This document shows positions 22,196 through 33,143 of a stretch of DNA of 64,000 nucleotides, in pieces. The DNA is from Haliclona indistincta (lineage: Eukaryota; Porifera; Demospongiae; Haplosclerida; Chalinidae). Made by a program: the position numbers and the translations under genes. The number at the start of each line of letters is the position of its first letter. Within the stretch, counting starts at the first letter, position 1. The stretch covers positions 11,141,152 to 11,205,151 of the forward strand of contig OZ024784.1 of assembly GCA_964017065.1 (NCBI GenBank), given 5' to 3'. Below the pieces are notes generated by a model. The model was given only the letters and a program-made list of their open reading frames with translations, searched no databases and was not told where the DNA came from.

Positions 22196-23354
22196 TTTTT
22201 TATGTATGTGGTTCCTTGTGTATAACTGAAACAATATATAATAATAATAAAATAATGGTAAAAAAGATTAAATATAAAAATTGAATAAAAAACTTTGTTC
22301 GTATGATGCCTAGTAACAATATTTTTTAATTAATTTTTTTATTTAATTTTTTTTGCCATTATTTTATTCTTACTATATTTTTATGTATGTGGTTCCTTGT
22401 GTATTATTGAAAAAAATATATAATAATAATAAAATAATGGTAAAAAAATTAAATGAAGAATTATATTAAAATAATTTTTCTCAGGCGTCATGCGAACAAT
22501 GTTTTTTTATTTAATTTTTTAATTTAATCTTTTTTAACTATTATTTTATTAATATTATATTTTTTATGTATGTGGTTCCTTGTGTATTATAGAAAAAAAC
22601 TATAATAATAGTAAGATAATGGTAAAAAAAATTAAATTATATAAAAAACTTTGTTCCCATGACGCCTAGTAACAATGTTTTTTAGTTAATTTTTTTAGTT
22701 AATTTTTTTTATCATTATTTTATTATTATTATATATTTTTTTCAATAATACACAAGGAACCACATACATAAAAATATAATAATAATAAAATAATGGTAAA
22801 AAAAATGAAATAAAGAATTAAATTAAAAAACATTGTTACTAGGCTTCATGGGAACAATGTTTTTTATTTAATTTTTTTTACCATTATTTTATTATTATTA
22901 TATTTTTTATGTATGTGGTTCCTTGTGTATTATTGAAAAAATATATAATAATAATAAAATAATTGTAAAAAAATGAAATAAAAAACATTGTTCCCATGAA
23001 GCCTAGTAACAATCCTCTTTATTTATTTTTTATTTAATTTTTTTACCATTATTTTATTATTATTATATTTTTTATGTATGTGGTTCCTTGTGTATTATTG
23101 AAAAAAATATATAATGATAATAAAATAATGGTAAAAAAAATTAAATAAAAAATAAATAAAGAGCATGGTTACTAGGCTTCATGGGAACAATGTTTTTTAT
23201 TTAATTTTTTTTCCATTATTTTATTATCATTATATATTTTTTCAATAATACACAAAGAACCACATACATAAAAAATATAATAATAAAATAATGGTAAAAA
23301 AATTAAATAAAAAATTAAATAAAAAACGTTGTTACCAGACGTCATGCGAACAAT
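22196..23354. repeat. Palindromic AT satellite, subfamily 2
   Basis: About seven modules, with cores in both orientations (reversed near 22,740 and 23,240, forward elsewhere). The array is interrupted at 23,355 by a LINE insertion. Confidence 0.82.
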
Positions 23355-24469
23355 TTTATTATTATTATTATTATTGAAACTTTACGACAAATTTACAGTC
23401 GAAGGACAGACTCCAACTAGTGGAGCAGCCTACTATAATAAAATTAACTAATGATTATGTGAACATGACGAGCAGGGACATAAAAAATGATAGGTACACG
23501 ATATGTCGGATTGAAAGTGATTAATGAAGTGTTTCCAGAAAAAATCAAATAGAAACAGTTTTATGGTTCGAAATGAAAGAGACAAGTCAATTATGGGAAG
23601 AGCGTTCCATAGCCTAATGATTCTGTTTAAGTAGAAATGATGACCAGTTACAGTGCGACAAAGTTTGTGTTTAAATTTTCCAGACTGGGATGCTCTTGTA
23701 GGGCGGTGAGAACTTGAGGGAGCTGGGATAAAGTCGTGAATGTTGAAATTGTCTGTGGTGCCTTGGAGGCACTTCACAAGAAATAACACATCTTGTAATT
23801 CCAACCAATACATTAGTGGAAGTAGCTTGGTATCGATCAGACGGGATTTGTAGGAAGTATGTCGTGAATAATCGTTGACGATGTATCGAGTGGCTTGCCT
23901 TTGAACACTTTCGAGGCACAGTATGTCTTTCATAAGATGAGGCCTCCACAGCTGAGAGCAGTACGAGAGTTTACTACGTACAAGGGAGAGGTAAAGACTT
24001 TTCCTGAGACCTAGTGAGGTGGAGGATACTGAGCGACGAATTAGGTGGAGAGTTTTGTAAGCATTTGCACAAATGAAGTTGATATGCTTGGACCATGAAA
24101 GATCAGCTGTTACTAAAATGCCAAGGTCCTTGTGAGAGTCTGCAGTTGGAACTAGATTTTCCTCAATGTAGTAGCAGGCTTTGAATTTAGAGGAGAAGGT
24201 AAACCGAACAACAGCACATTTAGTAGTGTTTAGCGACAAACGCCATTTGTGGCACCATGAAACCAGATTATCAAGGTCTTGCTGGATGTGGAACATAAAT
24301 GTGGAAGACCCAAGTAGTTTTGAGTCATCAGCAAAGAGGTAGGTAGAGCAAGAAGTTATCACACTAGGAAGGTCATTAATGTACACCAAGAAAAGTAAGG
24401 GAGCTAGCACACTTCCCTGGGGGACACCCGATCTTACAGGTAACAAGTCAGACGAGGAGCCTTCAATGT
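23355..24469 (-). mobile_element. 5'-truncated LINE (CR1/Jockey-type), copy 1
   Basis: Non-LTR retrotransposon 3' fragment on the minus strand, inserted into the satellite. Its 3' tail is an (AAT)n run at 23,355-23,376. Its 5' truncation is at about 24,469, directly beside satellite sequence. It is nearly identical over its whole length to the copy at 31,817-33,143, so both are fairly young. Confidence 0.85.
23448..24446 (-). CDS. LINE reverse transcriptase, C-terminal part
   Basis: Open frame of 332 codons entering directly from the 5' truncation; the annotated start is only the first usable codon. It begins inside the reverse transcriptase palm. SGVPQGSVLAPLLFLVYIND and the catalytic FADDSK (about residues 37-42) are visible, so one catalytic Asp pair is present while the upstream motif with the first Asp is missing. 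It then runs through thumb and C-terminal regions with RSKLSYCSQLW and ESVQRQATRYI, which are typical of CR1/L2/Jockey-group LINEs. The frame is intact to its stop. It differs from the 31.9-kb copy by a handful of residues, for example GSVLAPLL here and RSVLGPLP there. It cannot retrotranspose alone because of the truncation. Confidence 0.85.
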   Translation of the reverse strand: MLPVRSGVPQGSVLAPLLFLVYINDLPSVITSCSTYLFADDSKLLGSSTFMFHIQQDLDNLVSWCHKWRLSLNTTKCAVVRFTFSSKFKACYYIEENLVPTADSHKDLGILVTADLSWSKHINFICANAYKTLHLIRRSVSSTSLGLRKSLYLSLVRSKLSYCSQLWRPHLMKDILCLESVQRQATRYIVNDYSRHTSYKSRLIDTKLLPLMYWLELQDVLFLVKCLQGTTDNFNIHDFIPAPSSSHRPTRASQSGKFKHKLCRTVTGHHFYLNRIIRLWNALPIIDLSLSFRTIKLFLFDFFWKHFINHFQSDISCTYHFLCPCSSCSHNH

Positions 24470-24670
24470 TTTGTTTTTTATTTAATTTTTTTTACCATTA
24501 TTTTATTAGTATTATTTTTTTATGTATGTGGTTCCTTGTGTATTATTGAAAAAATATATAATAATAATAAAATAATGGTAAAAAAATTAAATAAAAAATT
24601 AAATAAAAAACGTTACCAGACGTCATGCGAACAATGTTTTTTATTTAATTGTTTTATTTAATCTTTTTTT
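24470..24670. repeat. Palindromic AT satellite, subfamily 2
   Basis: A single module between the LINE and the tyrosine-recombinase retrotransposon. Confidence 0.75.
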
Positions 24671-24790
24671 AATGAAGCCCGTGACTCCATCGACCGTGAC
24701 CCCGTAACCACTCTTGTGGAAGGGGTGTGGTTGGTAAAGCCACAAGGGACACTCCCCCCTAGTGCTGACACTATACACATAGAACATATA

Positions 24791-24900
24791 CGCCAAACAC
24801 ACAACCACCTTGTGTAGGTAGGACGCCAAACACACAACCACCTTGTGTAGGTGGGACGCCAAACACGTGCACATGACCACCTTACACAGGCGGTACGCCA
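24791..24900. repeat. 33-bp tandem repeat in the retrotransposon 3' end
   Basis: Units start at 24,791, 24,824 and 24,857 with CGCCAAACAC, followed by ACCACCTTGTGTAGGT. A fourth, degenerate unit starts near 24,896. Confidence 0.75.
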
Positions 24901-25294
24901 CACACTTTCGAGACACAACAACATACATTCACGGGCAGGGGCACCGGTCACGGAAGCCCCAAACCCCAGAAGGCAGACATATATGGGGGAGTGTATGTCG
25001 ACCCTCGACACCAATGCCCAGACACTCCCCAACCCTCAGGATGACGCATTTCACAATGACATTCATGAATATCATTAGCAATAAATATTCCTTTATACTC
25101 AGAGCAAATGACTGAAAATACAAGAGAATGGAGAAGAATGGGACGTACAAAGGCTAACAGGATATACTATACATGCAATACAAACAAAACAAATGCTAAA
25201 TACACGAAGGGGTCCACTACAGTCAATAATTATACTATAGTCAATGTCGACCAAGGGAAGATAGGTCACCGATTGCGCCTTGGATATAGTGACT

Positions 25295-27979
25295 TCACGT
25301 AGGTAGTCCTGAGGTGAGGTCCGGGGGAAGGAGCCGTGTAATGGAGGCTGCTAACTGGTGGGCTGGCGTCCGAATGTATCGCTGGAATGCCAGCGGCCAA
25401 GAGTTTGAATCAGCGAGTCCTCCAGTCCAGCCTGTGCCGCCGCAGTAGCAGCACCTATCCTAAAGCTATACATGGTGCATGAGCCTATTCTTCGACAAAG
25501 TGTGGCCGTTGCTGAATAGGAACAGTGGACCTGGTCGCCGCCCACGTTGCGCCAGGTAGCTAAGCAAGGCACCCACCGGGCATATAGTTCTCCCTGTACT
25601 TCCAAGGCAGATGGTCACACCATTTCCGAATGGGTCTACTTTGGAGCGTCGCAAACGGAGTGAAAGAACTGATGGGGCTTGGTGGGAGTTGACAGACACA
25701 TATTGTGGCCCAAGCTTGTCAGGCATGTAAGCTTGCCAGGATTGACATGTAAACTCACCAGCACGCATAAAACCAAAAAACCCAACACAGCAAGCAGCCC
25801 ACAGCATCGCTGCGTCATGCTGGGAGATCTCCTGCGTGCTGGACCAGACTGTGTGAAGGAGTGTTAAGTGCCTTGGTGTGATCGGACGTCGCTGCTGCCG
25901 TGTACTTGGCTGGGCTACGCGGTGGATCCCTCGAAGAACGTAGTCCAAGAGGGGAAAATCCTCCAAGTGCGGGTCTGGAAGCCCACTTGCAATTTGGAGG
26001 AACCGAATGCCACTAAGGTAAGCGCGGATTGACTGGTATGCGAGACCTGATTGCCCCAAGTGGGCAACAAAGCGAGTCAGTGTGCTTTGATCTAATGGTA
26101 GGGAGGGGAGATTTAGACTTGCGCAAAAGGTGGTGTAGCGGTTGGCAGCCGAGTGATACATCGCTAGTGTGGCTGGAGTTAATGCATTCCTAAAGTATCC
26201 ACGAACAGTGCTGTCCAACTGAGAGAGCCCCAATCTGGTCTCTGGCTCACTAAGAGGTCTGAGAGTTGAGATGGGACTGAGTACTGTCTCCTGTGAAAAT
26301 AGAGAAGGGAATAAGTGAAGATTATCACGTGATAGAGCATCTGCCGCATTATTCTGTACCCCTGGTATGTGCTCTGCCAAGTAGTCAAACTGGAACAATG
26401 CGCTATAAAAATGAAAACAGCGGAGTAGGTGCAGGGCATTCACATCGCTGGTCGACCCCGACTGAAGGATCGAAACAACCGCCATATTATCCGAGTGGAA
26501 GCACACCGTCGAGCGATGCCATTGCCCTCCCCATAAAGCAGCCGAGATGACGACTGGAACAAGCTCCTTCACCGCTATATTTATGTTTGCCCATGATTGT
26601 GGCCATTGCAGCTGGAACCACATAGACGGTGGTACCAAGCCACCGCAACCAAACGACCCGGACGCATCAGTGTAAACATGAATGGATGCAACTGGTGTAT
26701 GTTGAAAGAACATGGTACCATTCCAGTGCACCAAGAAATATTCCCACCAGAGAAGATCCGCCCGGGCTGCCACATCCAGGTGGACGAAACCAGAGGGACA
26801 CGGCGCCTTCAAGATCGAAAAGAGATGCCTCAAGAAGATCCTGCCCTGTCTGATAACTGTAGCAGCATGTGAGAGGTGACCTAGGAGAGATTCGACGTCT
26901 TTGTGTCTTCCTGAGCGCCTTGTCCGCCATGGTCGCACCAACGACCGCATGTGGTCCAGCTTGTTCCCCGGGAGCCGTAGCTCAAACCTGGAAGTATCGA
27001 CAACAATTCCCAGAAAAGTAACTATGGTTGCCGGCCCCTCAATCTTGTGGGTTGCCACTGGGACGCCGAGACGGCTGAGAGTATGGAGGATGAGCGGCAG
27101 GGTTGGGACGTGAACTGTCGCTGGGGGGATAAAAAACAGGAAGTCGTCCAGATAATGAATGTGAAAGTGTAATCCCGCTTCCAGAAGCGCCCATCCAATA
27201 GCATCTGCCACGGCTGTGAAAATCACTGGCGCAGAGCGCAGACCGAAGGGCAATGCTTGATCAACGTATACCCAGTTGTCCCAAGTGACACCAAATAGGT
27301 GTTGATCCTGGGGGTGCAGTGGGACTATCCGGTAGGCACTCTTCAGGTCGATTTTAAGGAGCAAGGTATCTCTTCCAAGACGAGTGATAAACTGAAGAGC
27401 CCTGTCCACCGATGAATAATCTACTGTGCACAACGATGGGAGGATGCCGTCGTTCACACTGTGACCCTCCGGGTAGGACAGGTCGACAATCATTCGCCAT
27501 TGACCCGATCCTCGTCCTTTAGGAACAAGACCAATCGGACTGCAGTGGATTGATCTGTGTGGGGCTAAGCACAGAGGACCTACCATCCTGCCTGCCAATA
27601 TCTCCTCTCCAATATAGTCTCGGACAACCTGAGCATTGGCCAATGACGATGGATGATTGCGACACCCTGACCTCAGCCTCTCCCCCGATGACATAACATT
27701 ATAGCCCACATGGAATCCCTGGACAAGCCCGTGCAGGATAAAAGACACAAATTCCCTATCTGGGTGGTGGCAAAGGTAGGCAGCTAACATGGGAGTACAA
27801 ATTGGAGGGGCACGGGTTGACCAGCTAAGATGATTGGGTGGAGGTGGGTGTGGAGGTTGGGAGAGGCGGCGAAGGTTGGCCATCCGCACATATCCACTGG
27901 TCCTGACTCCCAACAAGTACCGTGTCAACTGGGAGAGTGGTCCAACTGATGGATCTACAGATACAGAGACAGTATACAC
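25295..27979 (-). pseudogene. Reverse transcriptase-RNase H-tyrosine recombinase polyprotein, frameshifted
   Basis: The main frame (27,979-25,466, 837 codons; the first codon is GTG and the true start is unknown) encodes reverse transcriptase with KIDLKSAYR (Asp 211) and HYLDDFLF (Asp 278-279). RNase H follows with VYTDASG (Asp 438), Glu 472, HSDN (Asp 497) and NAADALSR. A tyrosine recombinase then starts near residue 585 (FRNALTPATLAMYHSAANRY; GFMRAGEF carries the first catalytic Arg). The frame stops just before the second recombinase box. That box, SFRIGAATAAAQAGL then LGRW, lies in another frame (25,351-25,605). The segment with the putative catalytic Tyr (QRYIRTP) lies in a third frame, ending at a stop at 25,295-25,297. 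So there are two frameshifts, and the usual His of the HSFR box reads as Tyr. The copy is therefore probably dead. Confidence 0.8.
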
Positions 27980-28400
27980 ACAACCAAGTAGGAGCGCTTG
28001 CTACAACAGGCCACTGCAACTACGCCCGGTTCCCCAGGCATCCCATACTAGACACCACACCGGTATGCTCGGACTGACTGTGCCCTCATAATGGGTGACC
28101 CGGACACATGCCCCAGTTGACGATAACGCTCGTACACTACTTGACACGTTGATGATAAATACACCTTTCCCACACAGCACATAGTGATAAAAGGACAAAT
28201 CATGTGGTACAGATAACGAATAAGAGATACTATTGAGTCGCCCATTGAATAATATAAACAGAGAATAACAGTATAAGGCGGTTCACAAGTGATAGATACT
28301 GAGTAGCTGAGTGGTTAATAAGCTGAGATTTGAGACGCTCCAAGCGATAAATGTGGTGGGTACATACGTAGGTGCTCGTGCCAGGTGTAAAGGGGAGTGG

Positions 28401-29507
28401 TTAAGATGAGCTCTGCGACACTCTAGCTCCGCTGGGGCCGCCTGGTCTGGGTCTGGCTGGGGCGTGGCAATCCTTAGCACGATGGGACTGCTGATAACAC
28501 TTGGAGCAAACATGACGGAAGGAACAGCTTCCAGGATAGATACACGCACCTTCGTTCCAGGAGGTGCATATCCTGCCCATGGTACGCCCAGGCTGTCGTG
28601 ACATGGGAGTGGAAGTACGGATAGTTGATGGTTGGAGTTGGGCCATCGCGCACTGGGATGCATTGTGGTCGCATTCCTGGCAAACCGTACAAAAGGTACC
28701 TCCAGATGTGTGCTGACTAAGGATGGTCGCTGCCTGCAGCTCCGGGTGGAGAGCATTCCACTGCATGTTGGGATTAATAGCCGCCTGTTGCCTGAACAAG
28801 CGATCATAGTCAAGCCAGCCCTGTCCGCCATGTCGCATCGCTTCCCTGACAACCAACAGACCGTATGTAGCCCTCTCGCGCGTCGCTTGATCCGTAGTAA
28901 ATACAGCCAGATATGTGAGGAAGCAGCAAACCCAGGAGGGCAGCGAAGGGACCTCTCGTACCCTTGGCCTTGATGACACTGGTAGTAAGTGAACCCCAAA
29001 TCCACCATGTAGGTCTTCGAAATGTGACCTGACTGCAGCGTTGTCACGTGGGATATCTCTCATCTCTATGAATCTCCCTGCCCGGATCTGCTGCACCAGC
29101 CGCGCCGGTACCGGCCGCACCGACATTGCCAAGCTAGTGGCGCCTGATGTCGTTATAGCTGGGAGTAACCAGTCGGGGCCCAGGAGGTTCCCGAATAGCT
29201 GCTGTGAGGTGACTGGAGCACCAGACATGGGAACGCCAGCAGCAGCTGGTCCAGGAGGTGTGGTAGATAGGTGAACTGAGCCAATTGATCCTGGAGGAGG
29301 CATGGACCCCAATGAGCTAGGACCTATGACAAGGATAACAGCCAGGTGAAACTTGTCGAAGGGCACATTCAAGTACCACCCTAGGCAATGGGGTAACAAT
29401 TGGGGCCAGATGGCAAACACTACGAAGTGTTGCTCGAGACGCGAGCGCACAAAGATGCAGTACTCTCTGATGGATATATAAGAACGCCGTATAAATGACA
29501 CTGACAC
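28401..29507 (-). CDS. Gag-like protein of the tyrosine-recombinase retrotransposon
   Basis: Open frame of 368 codons upstream of the pol frame, separated from it by about 420 bp. The nominal first codon is GTG, so the start is not established; the recognisable part begins around residue 75. There is a central domain with LLGPDWLLPAITTSGATSLA and DIPRDNAAVRSHFEDL. Two Cys/His clusters follow: CTVCQECDHNASQC, then CTSWNEGACIYPGSC with SFRHVCSKCYQQSHRAKDC. Clusters of this kind (C-x2-C with a trailing H-x4-C) are usual in gag proteins of DIRS/Ngaro elements and probably bind nucleic acid. The frame is open, unlike pol. The N-terminus may be supplied by splicing from the arginine-rich open frame at 30,371-30,583, but I cannot show this. 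Confidence 0.65.
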   Translation of the reverse strand: MSVSFIRRSYISIREYCIFVRSRLEQHFVVFAIWPQLLPHCLGWYLNVPFDKFHLAVILVIGPSSLGSMPPPGSIGSVHLSTTPPGPAAAGVPMSGAPVTSQQLFGNLLGPDWLLPAITTSGATSLAMSVRPVPARLVQQIRAGRFIEMRDIPRDNAAVRSHFEDLHGGFGVHLLPVSSRPRVREVPSLPSWVCCFLTYLAVFTTDQATRERATYGLLVVREAMRHGGQGWLDYDRLFRQQAAINPNMQWNALHPELQAATILSQHTSGGTFCTVCQECDHNASQCAMAQLQPSTIRTSTPMSRQPGRTMGRICTSWNEGACIYPGSCSFRHVCSKCYQQSHRAKDCHAPARPRPGGPSGARVSQSSS

Positions 29508-29862
29508 TGATAAATGACACTGATAAATGACAATGACACTGCGACACAGATGCCGTGGGTACCTCTACCGTTTCAAACGCCACATGCATGCACATCGCTC
29601 TAACTCCCCATGGCCTAACATGGATGTACAATCACTTCATGCAACACACAAGAGAGCAGTTGGCACCACCAACCAGCAGCATGGACAGGCGACAGCAAGT
29701 CGCAAACAGAACACACAATACTCTGCGCTAACACCCATGGTGTAGGGTTCCCCCTCGGATCGGCACAGTCCGATCACCACAAATACATAGATGCCAGAGA
29801 AACATCCCTCCCAAAGTACACCGTGCATGGATACTGAGTCGGTACACTTAACACACACCAGG

Positions 29863-29917
29863 CATGACAATAACAAAAGACAACACCGTGACAATAACAA
29901 AAGACAACGCCGTGACG
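29863..29917. repeat. Short tandem repeat
   Basis: Two units of about 24 bp, TGACAATAACAAAAGACAAC followed by (A/G)CCG, in the 5' leader of the retrotransposon. Confidence 0.7.
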
Positions 29918-29963
29918 AGACTGAAAAATTGGTCAGGCAGTACTAACACATACATGTACTACG

Positions 29964-30433
29964 CTGAGGCATATAATATTATACCGCCACAAACTAGGCA
30001 CATACCTGCACATGATGGGGGAACTAGAGGAGGAATGACCGATGTAGATATTGGCGGTAGGGGTGATTGGGATGACCACGTCACCATAGATGAGTGAGCA
30101 GGGGGGTGACCGTGGAGAGAGGACTGTGCGCTGCTAGTGTACTGTCACCGTTGTGGTAGATGGGGCGCCTCGCGAGCGCGTGCTGTACGGCGCGGCTAGT
30201 GTGAGGCATATAATATTATACCGCCACAAACTAGGCACATACCTGCACATGATGGGGGAACTAGAGGAGGAATGACCGATGTAGATATTGGCGGTAGGGG
30301 TGATTGGGATGACCACGTCACCATAGATGAGTGAGCAGGGGGGTGACCGTGGAGAGAGGACTGTGCGCTGCTAGTGTACTGTCACCGTTGTGGTAGATGG
30401 GGCGCCTCGCGAGCGCGTGCTGTACGGCGCGGC
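29964..30433. repeat. Tandem duplication of about 235 bp in the retrotransposon 5' end
   Basis: The block starting GAGGCATATAATATTATACC at about 29,964 is repeated from about 30,203, essentially without change, up to GTGCTGTACGGCGCGGC. The duplication repeats an APYSTRSRGAPSTTTVTVH coding stretch on the minus strand. It could be a copying artefact of the element or an assembly duplication. Confidence 0.85.
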
Positions 30434-30666
30434 CGATGATCTTGGTGTCACCACTGCACGAGAACGAGACCCGCGGGCTCTTCCACGCCTGCCTCCAGCC
30501 ATCGAACTAGTACTGACGACGATTGAGATGGATAACAAATGGAGACACGACGAGGGTGAAAGGAGCTCAGCACGCGCACACACTAGCCACGCCTACAGGA
30601 CGCCTCCCAATACCCTGGAGGAGTGCCCGGTTCATTAACTCCATTTATTCTCCGTATAAATGGCAT

Positions 30667-31816
30667 TTACTATTATTTTATTATTATATTTTTTATGTAT
30701 GTGGTTCCTTGTGTATTATTGAAAAAATATATAATACTAATAAAATAATGGTAAAAAAATTTAATAAAAATATTAAATAAAAAACATTGTTCGCATGACG
30801 CCTGGTAACATCGTTTTTTATTTAATTTTTTTATTTAATTTTTTTTGGCCTGGTAACATCGTTTTTTATTTAATAATACACAAGGAACCACATAAATAAA
30901 AAATAGTATCGTAATAAAATAATGGTAAAAAATTAAATAAAAAATTAAATAAAAAACATTGTTCGCATGACGCCTAGTAACAATGTTTTTTATTTAATTT
31001 TCTTTACCATTATTTTGTTACTATACTATTTTTTATGTATGTGGTTCCTTGTGTATTATTAAAAAAAATATATAATAATAATAAGATAATGGTAAAAAAA
31101 TTAAATAAAAAAATTAAATTAAAAACATTGTTACTATGCGTCATGGGAACAATGCTTTTTATTTAATTTTTTTTAATTTAATTTTTTTTACCATTATTTT
31201 ATTATTATTATATTTTTTATGTATGTGGTTCCTTGTGTATTATTGAAAAAAATATATAATAATAATAAAATATTGGAAAAAAAAATTAAATAAAAAAATT
31301 AAATAAAAAACATTGTTCCCATGATGCATAGTAACAATTATTTTAATTTAATTTTTTTATTTAATTTTTTTATCATTATCTTATTATTATTATTATATAT
31401 TTTTTTTTTAATAATACACAAGGAACCACATACATAAAAAATAGTATAGAAATAAAATAATGGTAAAAAAAATTAAATAAAAAAATTAAATAAAAAACAT
31501 TGTTACTAGGCGTCATGCGAACAATGTTTTTTATTTAATTTTTTTTTAATTTTTTTACCATAATTTTTTTATTATTATATATTTTTTCAATAATACACAA
31601 GGAACCACATACATAAAAAATATGATAATAATAAAATAACGGTAAAAAAAATTAAATAAAAAATTAAATAAAAAGCATTGTTACTAGGCTTCATGGGAAC
31701 AATGTCTTTTATTTAATTTTTTTATTTAATTTTTTTTACCATTATTTTAGTATTATATTTTTTATGTATGTTGTTCCTTGTGTATTATTGAAAAAAAAAT
31801 AATAATAATAAATTAA
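30667..31816. repeat. Palindromic AT satellite, subfamily 2
   Basis: About seven modules between the tyrosine-recombinase retrotransposon and the second LINE. Core orientation is mixed (forward near 30,690, 31,035, 31,215 and 31,765; reversed near 30,870, 31,410 and 31,590). Confidence 0.82.
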
Positions 31817-33070
31817 TTTGGGTTTCTAAAAGGTCGATCTTGTCTAACCCAGCTGCTAACCTGCTTCTCTAAAGTTTTTGATTCTGTTGATGGTAATACA
31901 CCTTGTGATGTGATCTACCTAGACTTCAGGAAGGCGTTTGACTCCATCCCTCATCCTGAGCTTCTGTATAAACTGTGGTTGTTTGGTATAACTGGACCCC
32001 TCTGGTTCTGGTTTAGATCTTACCTTAATGATCGTTCACATCTTGTACACATTGAAGGCTCCTCGTCTGACTTGTTACCTGTAAGATCGGGTGTCCCCCA
32101 GAGAAGTGTGCTAGGTCCCTTACCTTTCTTGGTGTACATTAATGACCTTCCTAGTGTGATAACTTCTTGCTCTACCTACCTCTTTGCTGATGACTCAAAA
32201 CTACTTGGGTCTTCCACATTTATGTTCCACATCCAGCAAGACCTTGATAATCTGGTTTCATGGTGCCACAAATGGCGTTTGTCGCTAAACACTACTAAAT
32301 GTGCTGTTGTTCGGTTTACCTTCTCCTCTAAATTCAAAGCCTGTTACTACATTGAGGAAAATCTAGTTCCAACTGCAGACTCTCACAAGGACCTTGTCAT
32401 TTTAGTAACAGCTGATCTTTCATGGTCCAAGCATATCAACTTCATTTGTGCAAATGCTTACAAAACTCTCCACCTAATTCGTCGCTCAGTATCCTCCACC
32501 TCACTAGGTCTCAGGAAAAGTCTTTACCTCTCCCTTGTACGTAGTAAACTCTCGTACTGCTCTCAGCTGTGGAGGCCTCATCTTATGAAAGACATACTGT
32601 GCCTCGAAAGTGTTCAAAGGCAAGCCACTCGATACATCGTCAACGATTATTCACGACATACTTCCTACAAATCCCGTCTGATCGATACCAAGCTACTTCC
32701 ACTAATGTATTGGTTGGAATTACAAGATGTGTTATTTCTTGTGAAGTGCCTCCAAGGCACCACAGACAATTTCAACATTCACGACTTTATCCCAGCTCCC
32801 TCAAGTTCTCACCGCCCTACAAGAGCATCCCAGTCTGGAAAATTTAAACACAAACTTTGTCGCACTGTAACTGGTCATCATTTCTACTTAAACAGAATCA
32901 TTAGGCTATGGAACGCTCTTCCCATAATTGACTTGTCTCTTTCATTTCGAACCATAAAACTGTTTCTATTTGATTTTTTCTGGAAACACTTCATTAATCA
33001 CTTTCAATCCGACATATCGTGTACCTATCATTTTTTATGTCCCTGCTCGTCATGTTCACATAATCATTAG
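31817..33070 (+). CDS. LINE reverse transcriptase fragment
   Basis: Open frame from the truncation point (in-frame stop at 31,814) to 33,070; translation from the first ATG would begin at 31,910. The N-terminal part GFLKGRSCLTQLL and VIYLDFRKAFDSI contains the first catalytic Asp. It is followed by RSGVPQ and FADDSK, so the palm is complete. Thumb and C-terminal regions match the first copy. There is no apurinic endonuclease domain, which was lost by 5' truncation. The change to PQRSVLGPLP in the conserved PQGSVLGPLLF-type box suggests the copy is no longer constrained. Confidence 0.87.
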   Translation, partial: FGFLKGRSCLTQLLTCFSKVFDSVDGNTPCDVIYLDFRKAFDSIPHPELLYKLWLFGITGPLWFWFRSYLNDRSHLVHIEGSSSDLLPVRSGVPQRSVLGPLPFLVYINDLPSVITSCSTYLFADDSKLLGSSTFMFHIQQDLDNLVSWCHKWRLSLNTTKCAVVRFTFSSKFKACYYIEENLVPTADSHKDLVILVTADLSWSKHINFICANAYKTLHLIRRSVSSTSLGLRKSLYLSLVRSKLSYCSQLWRPHLMKDILCLESVQRQATRYIVNDYSRHTSYKSRLIDTKLLPLMYWLELQDVLFLVKCLQGTTDNFNIHDFIPAPSSSHRPTRASQSGKFKHKLCRTVTGHHFYLNRIIRLWNALPIIDLSLSFRTIKLFLFDFFWKHFINHFQSDISCTYHFLCPCSSCSHNH

Positions 33071-33143
33071 TTAATTTTATTATAGTAGGCTGCTCCACTA
33101 GTTGGAGTCTGTCCTTCGACTGTAAATTTGTCGTAAAGTTTCA
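31817..33143 (+). mobile_element. 5'-truncated LINE (CR1/Jockey-type), copy 2
   Basis: Plus-strand counterpart of the element at 23,355-24,469, truncated about 280 bp further upstream. It ends in TCGTAAAGTTTC followed by an A-run and an (AAT)n tail that merges into the satellite up to about 33,170. Confidence 0.87.

Larger units (their letters stand above)
24671..30666 (-). mobile_element. Tyrosine-recombinase retrotransposon (DIRS/Ngaro order), about 6.0 kb
   Basis: A minus-strand element occupies the GC-richer block between two satellite tracts. The gene order is gag (29.5-28.4 kb), then reverse transcriptase, RNase H and tyrosine recombinase (28.0-25.3 kb). No DDE integrase, LTRs or target duplication are visible, as expected for this order. 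No methyltransferase-like segment was noticed between RNase H and recombinase, which leans towards Ngaro rather than DIRS1 or PAT. Only a weak AATGAA/TTCATT inverted match joins the two ends. The left (3') end has 33-bp tandem repeats (24,791-24,890), and the right (5') end has a tandem duplication of about 235 bp. Limits are set by return of satellite sequence and are good to about 10 bp. Confidence 0.75.

Noticed and set aside
28283..29047. 254-codon minus-strand frame overlapping gag
   Set aside because: It lacks any retrotransposon motif. The overlapping frame has the zinc-binding clusters, so this one is a shadow.
24671..30666. Reading this element as DIRS1-type with inverted terminal repeats
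   Set aside because: Only a weak AATGAA/TTCATT match joins the ends and no methyltransferase region was seen, so I left the family at DIRS/Ngaro order level.
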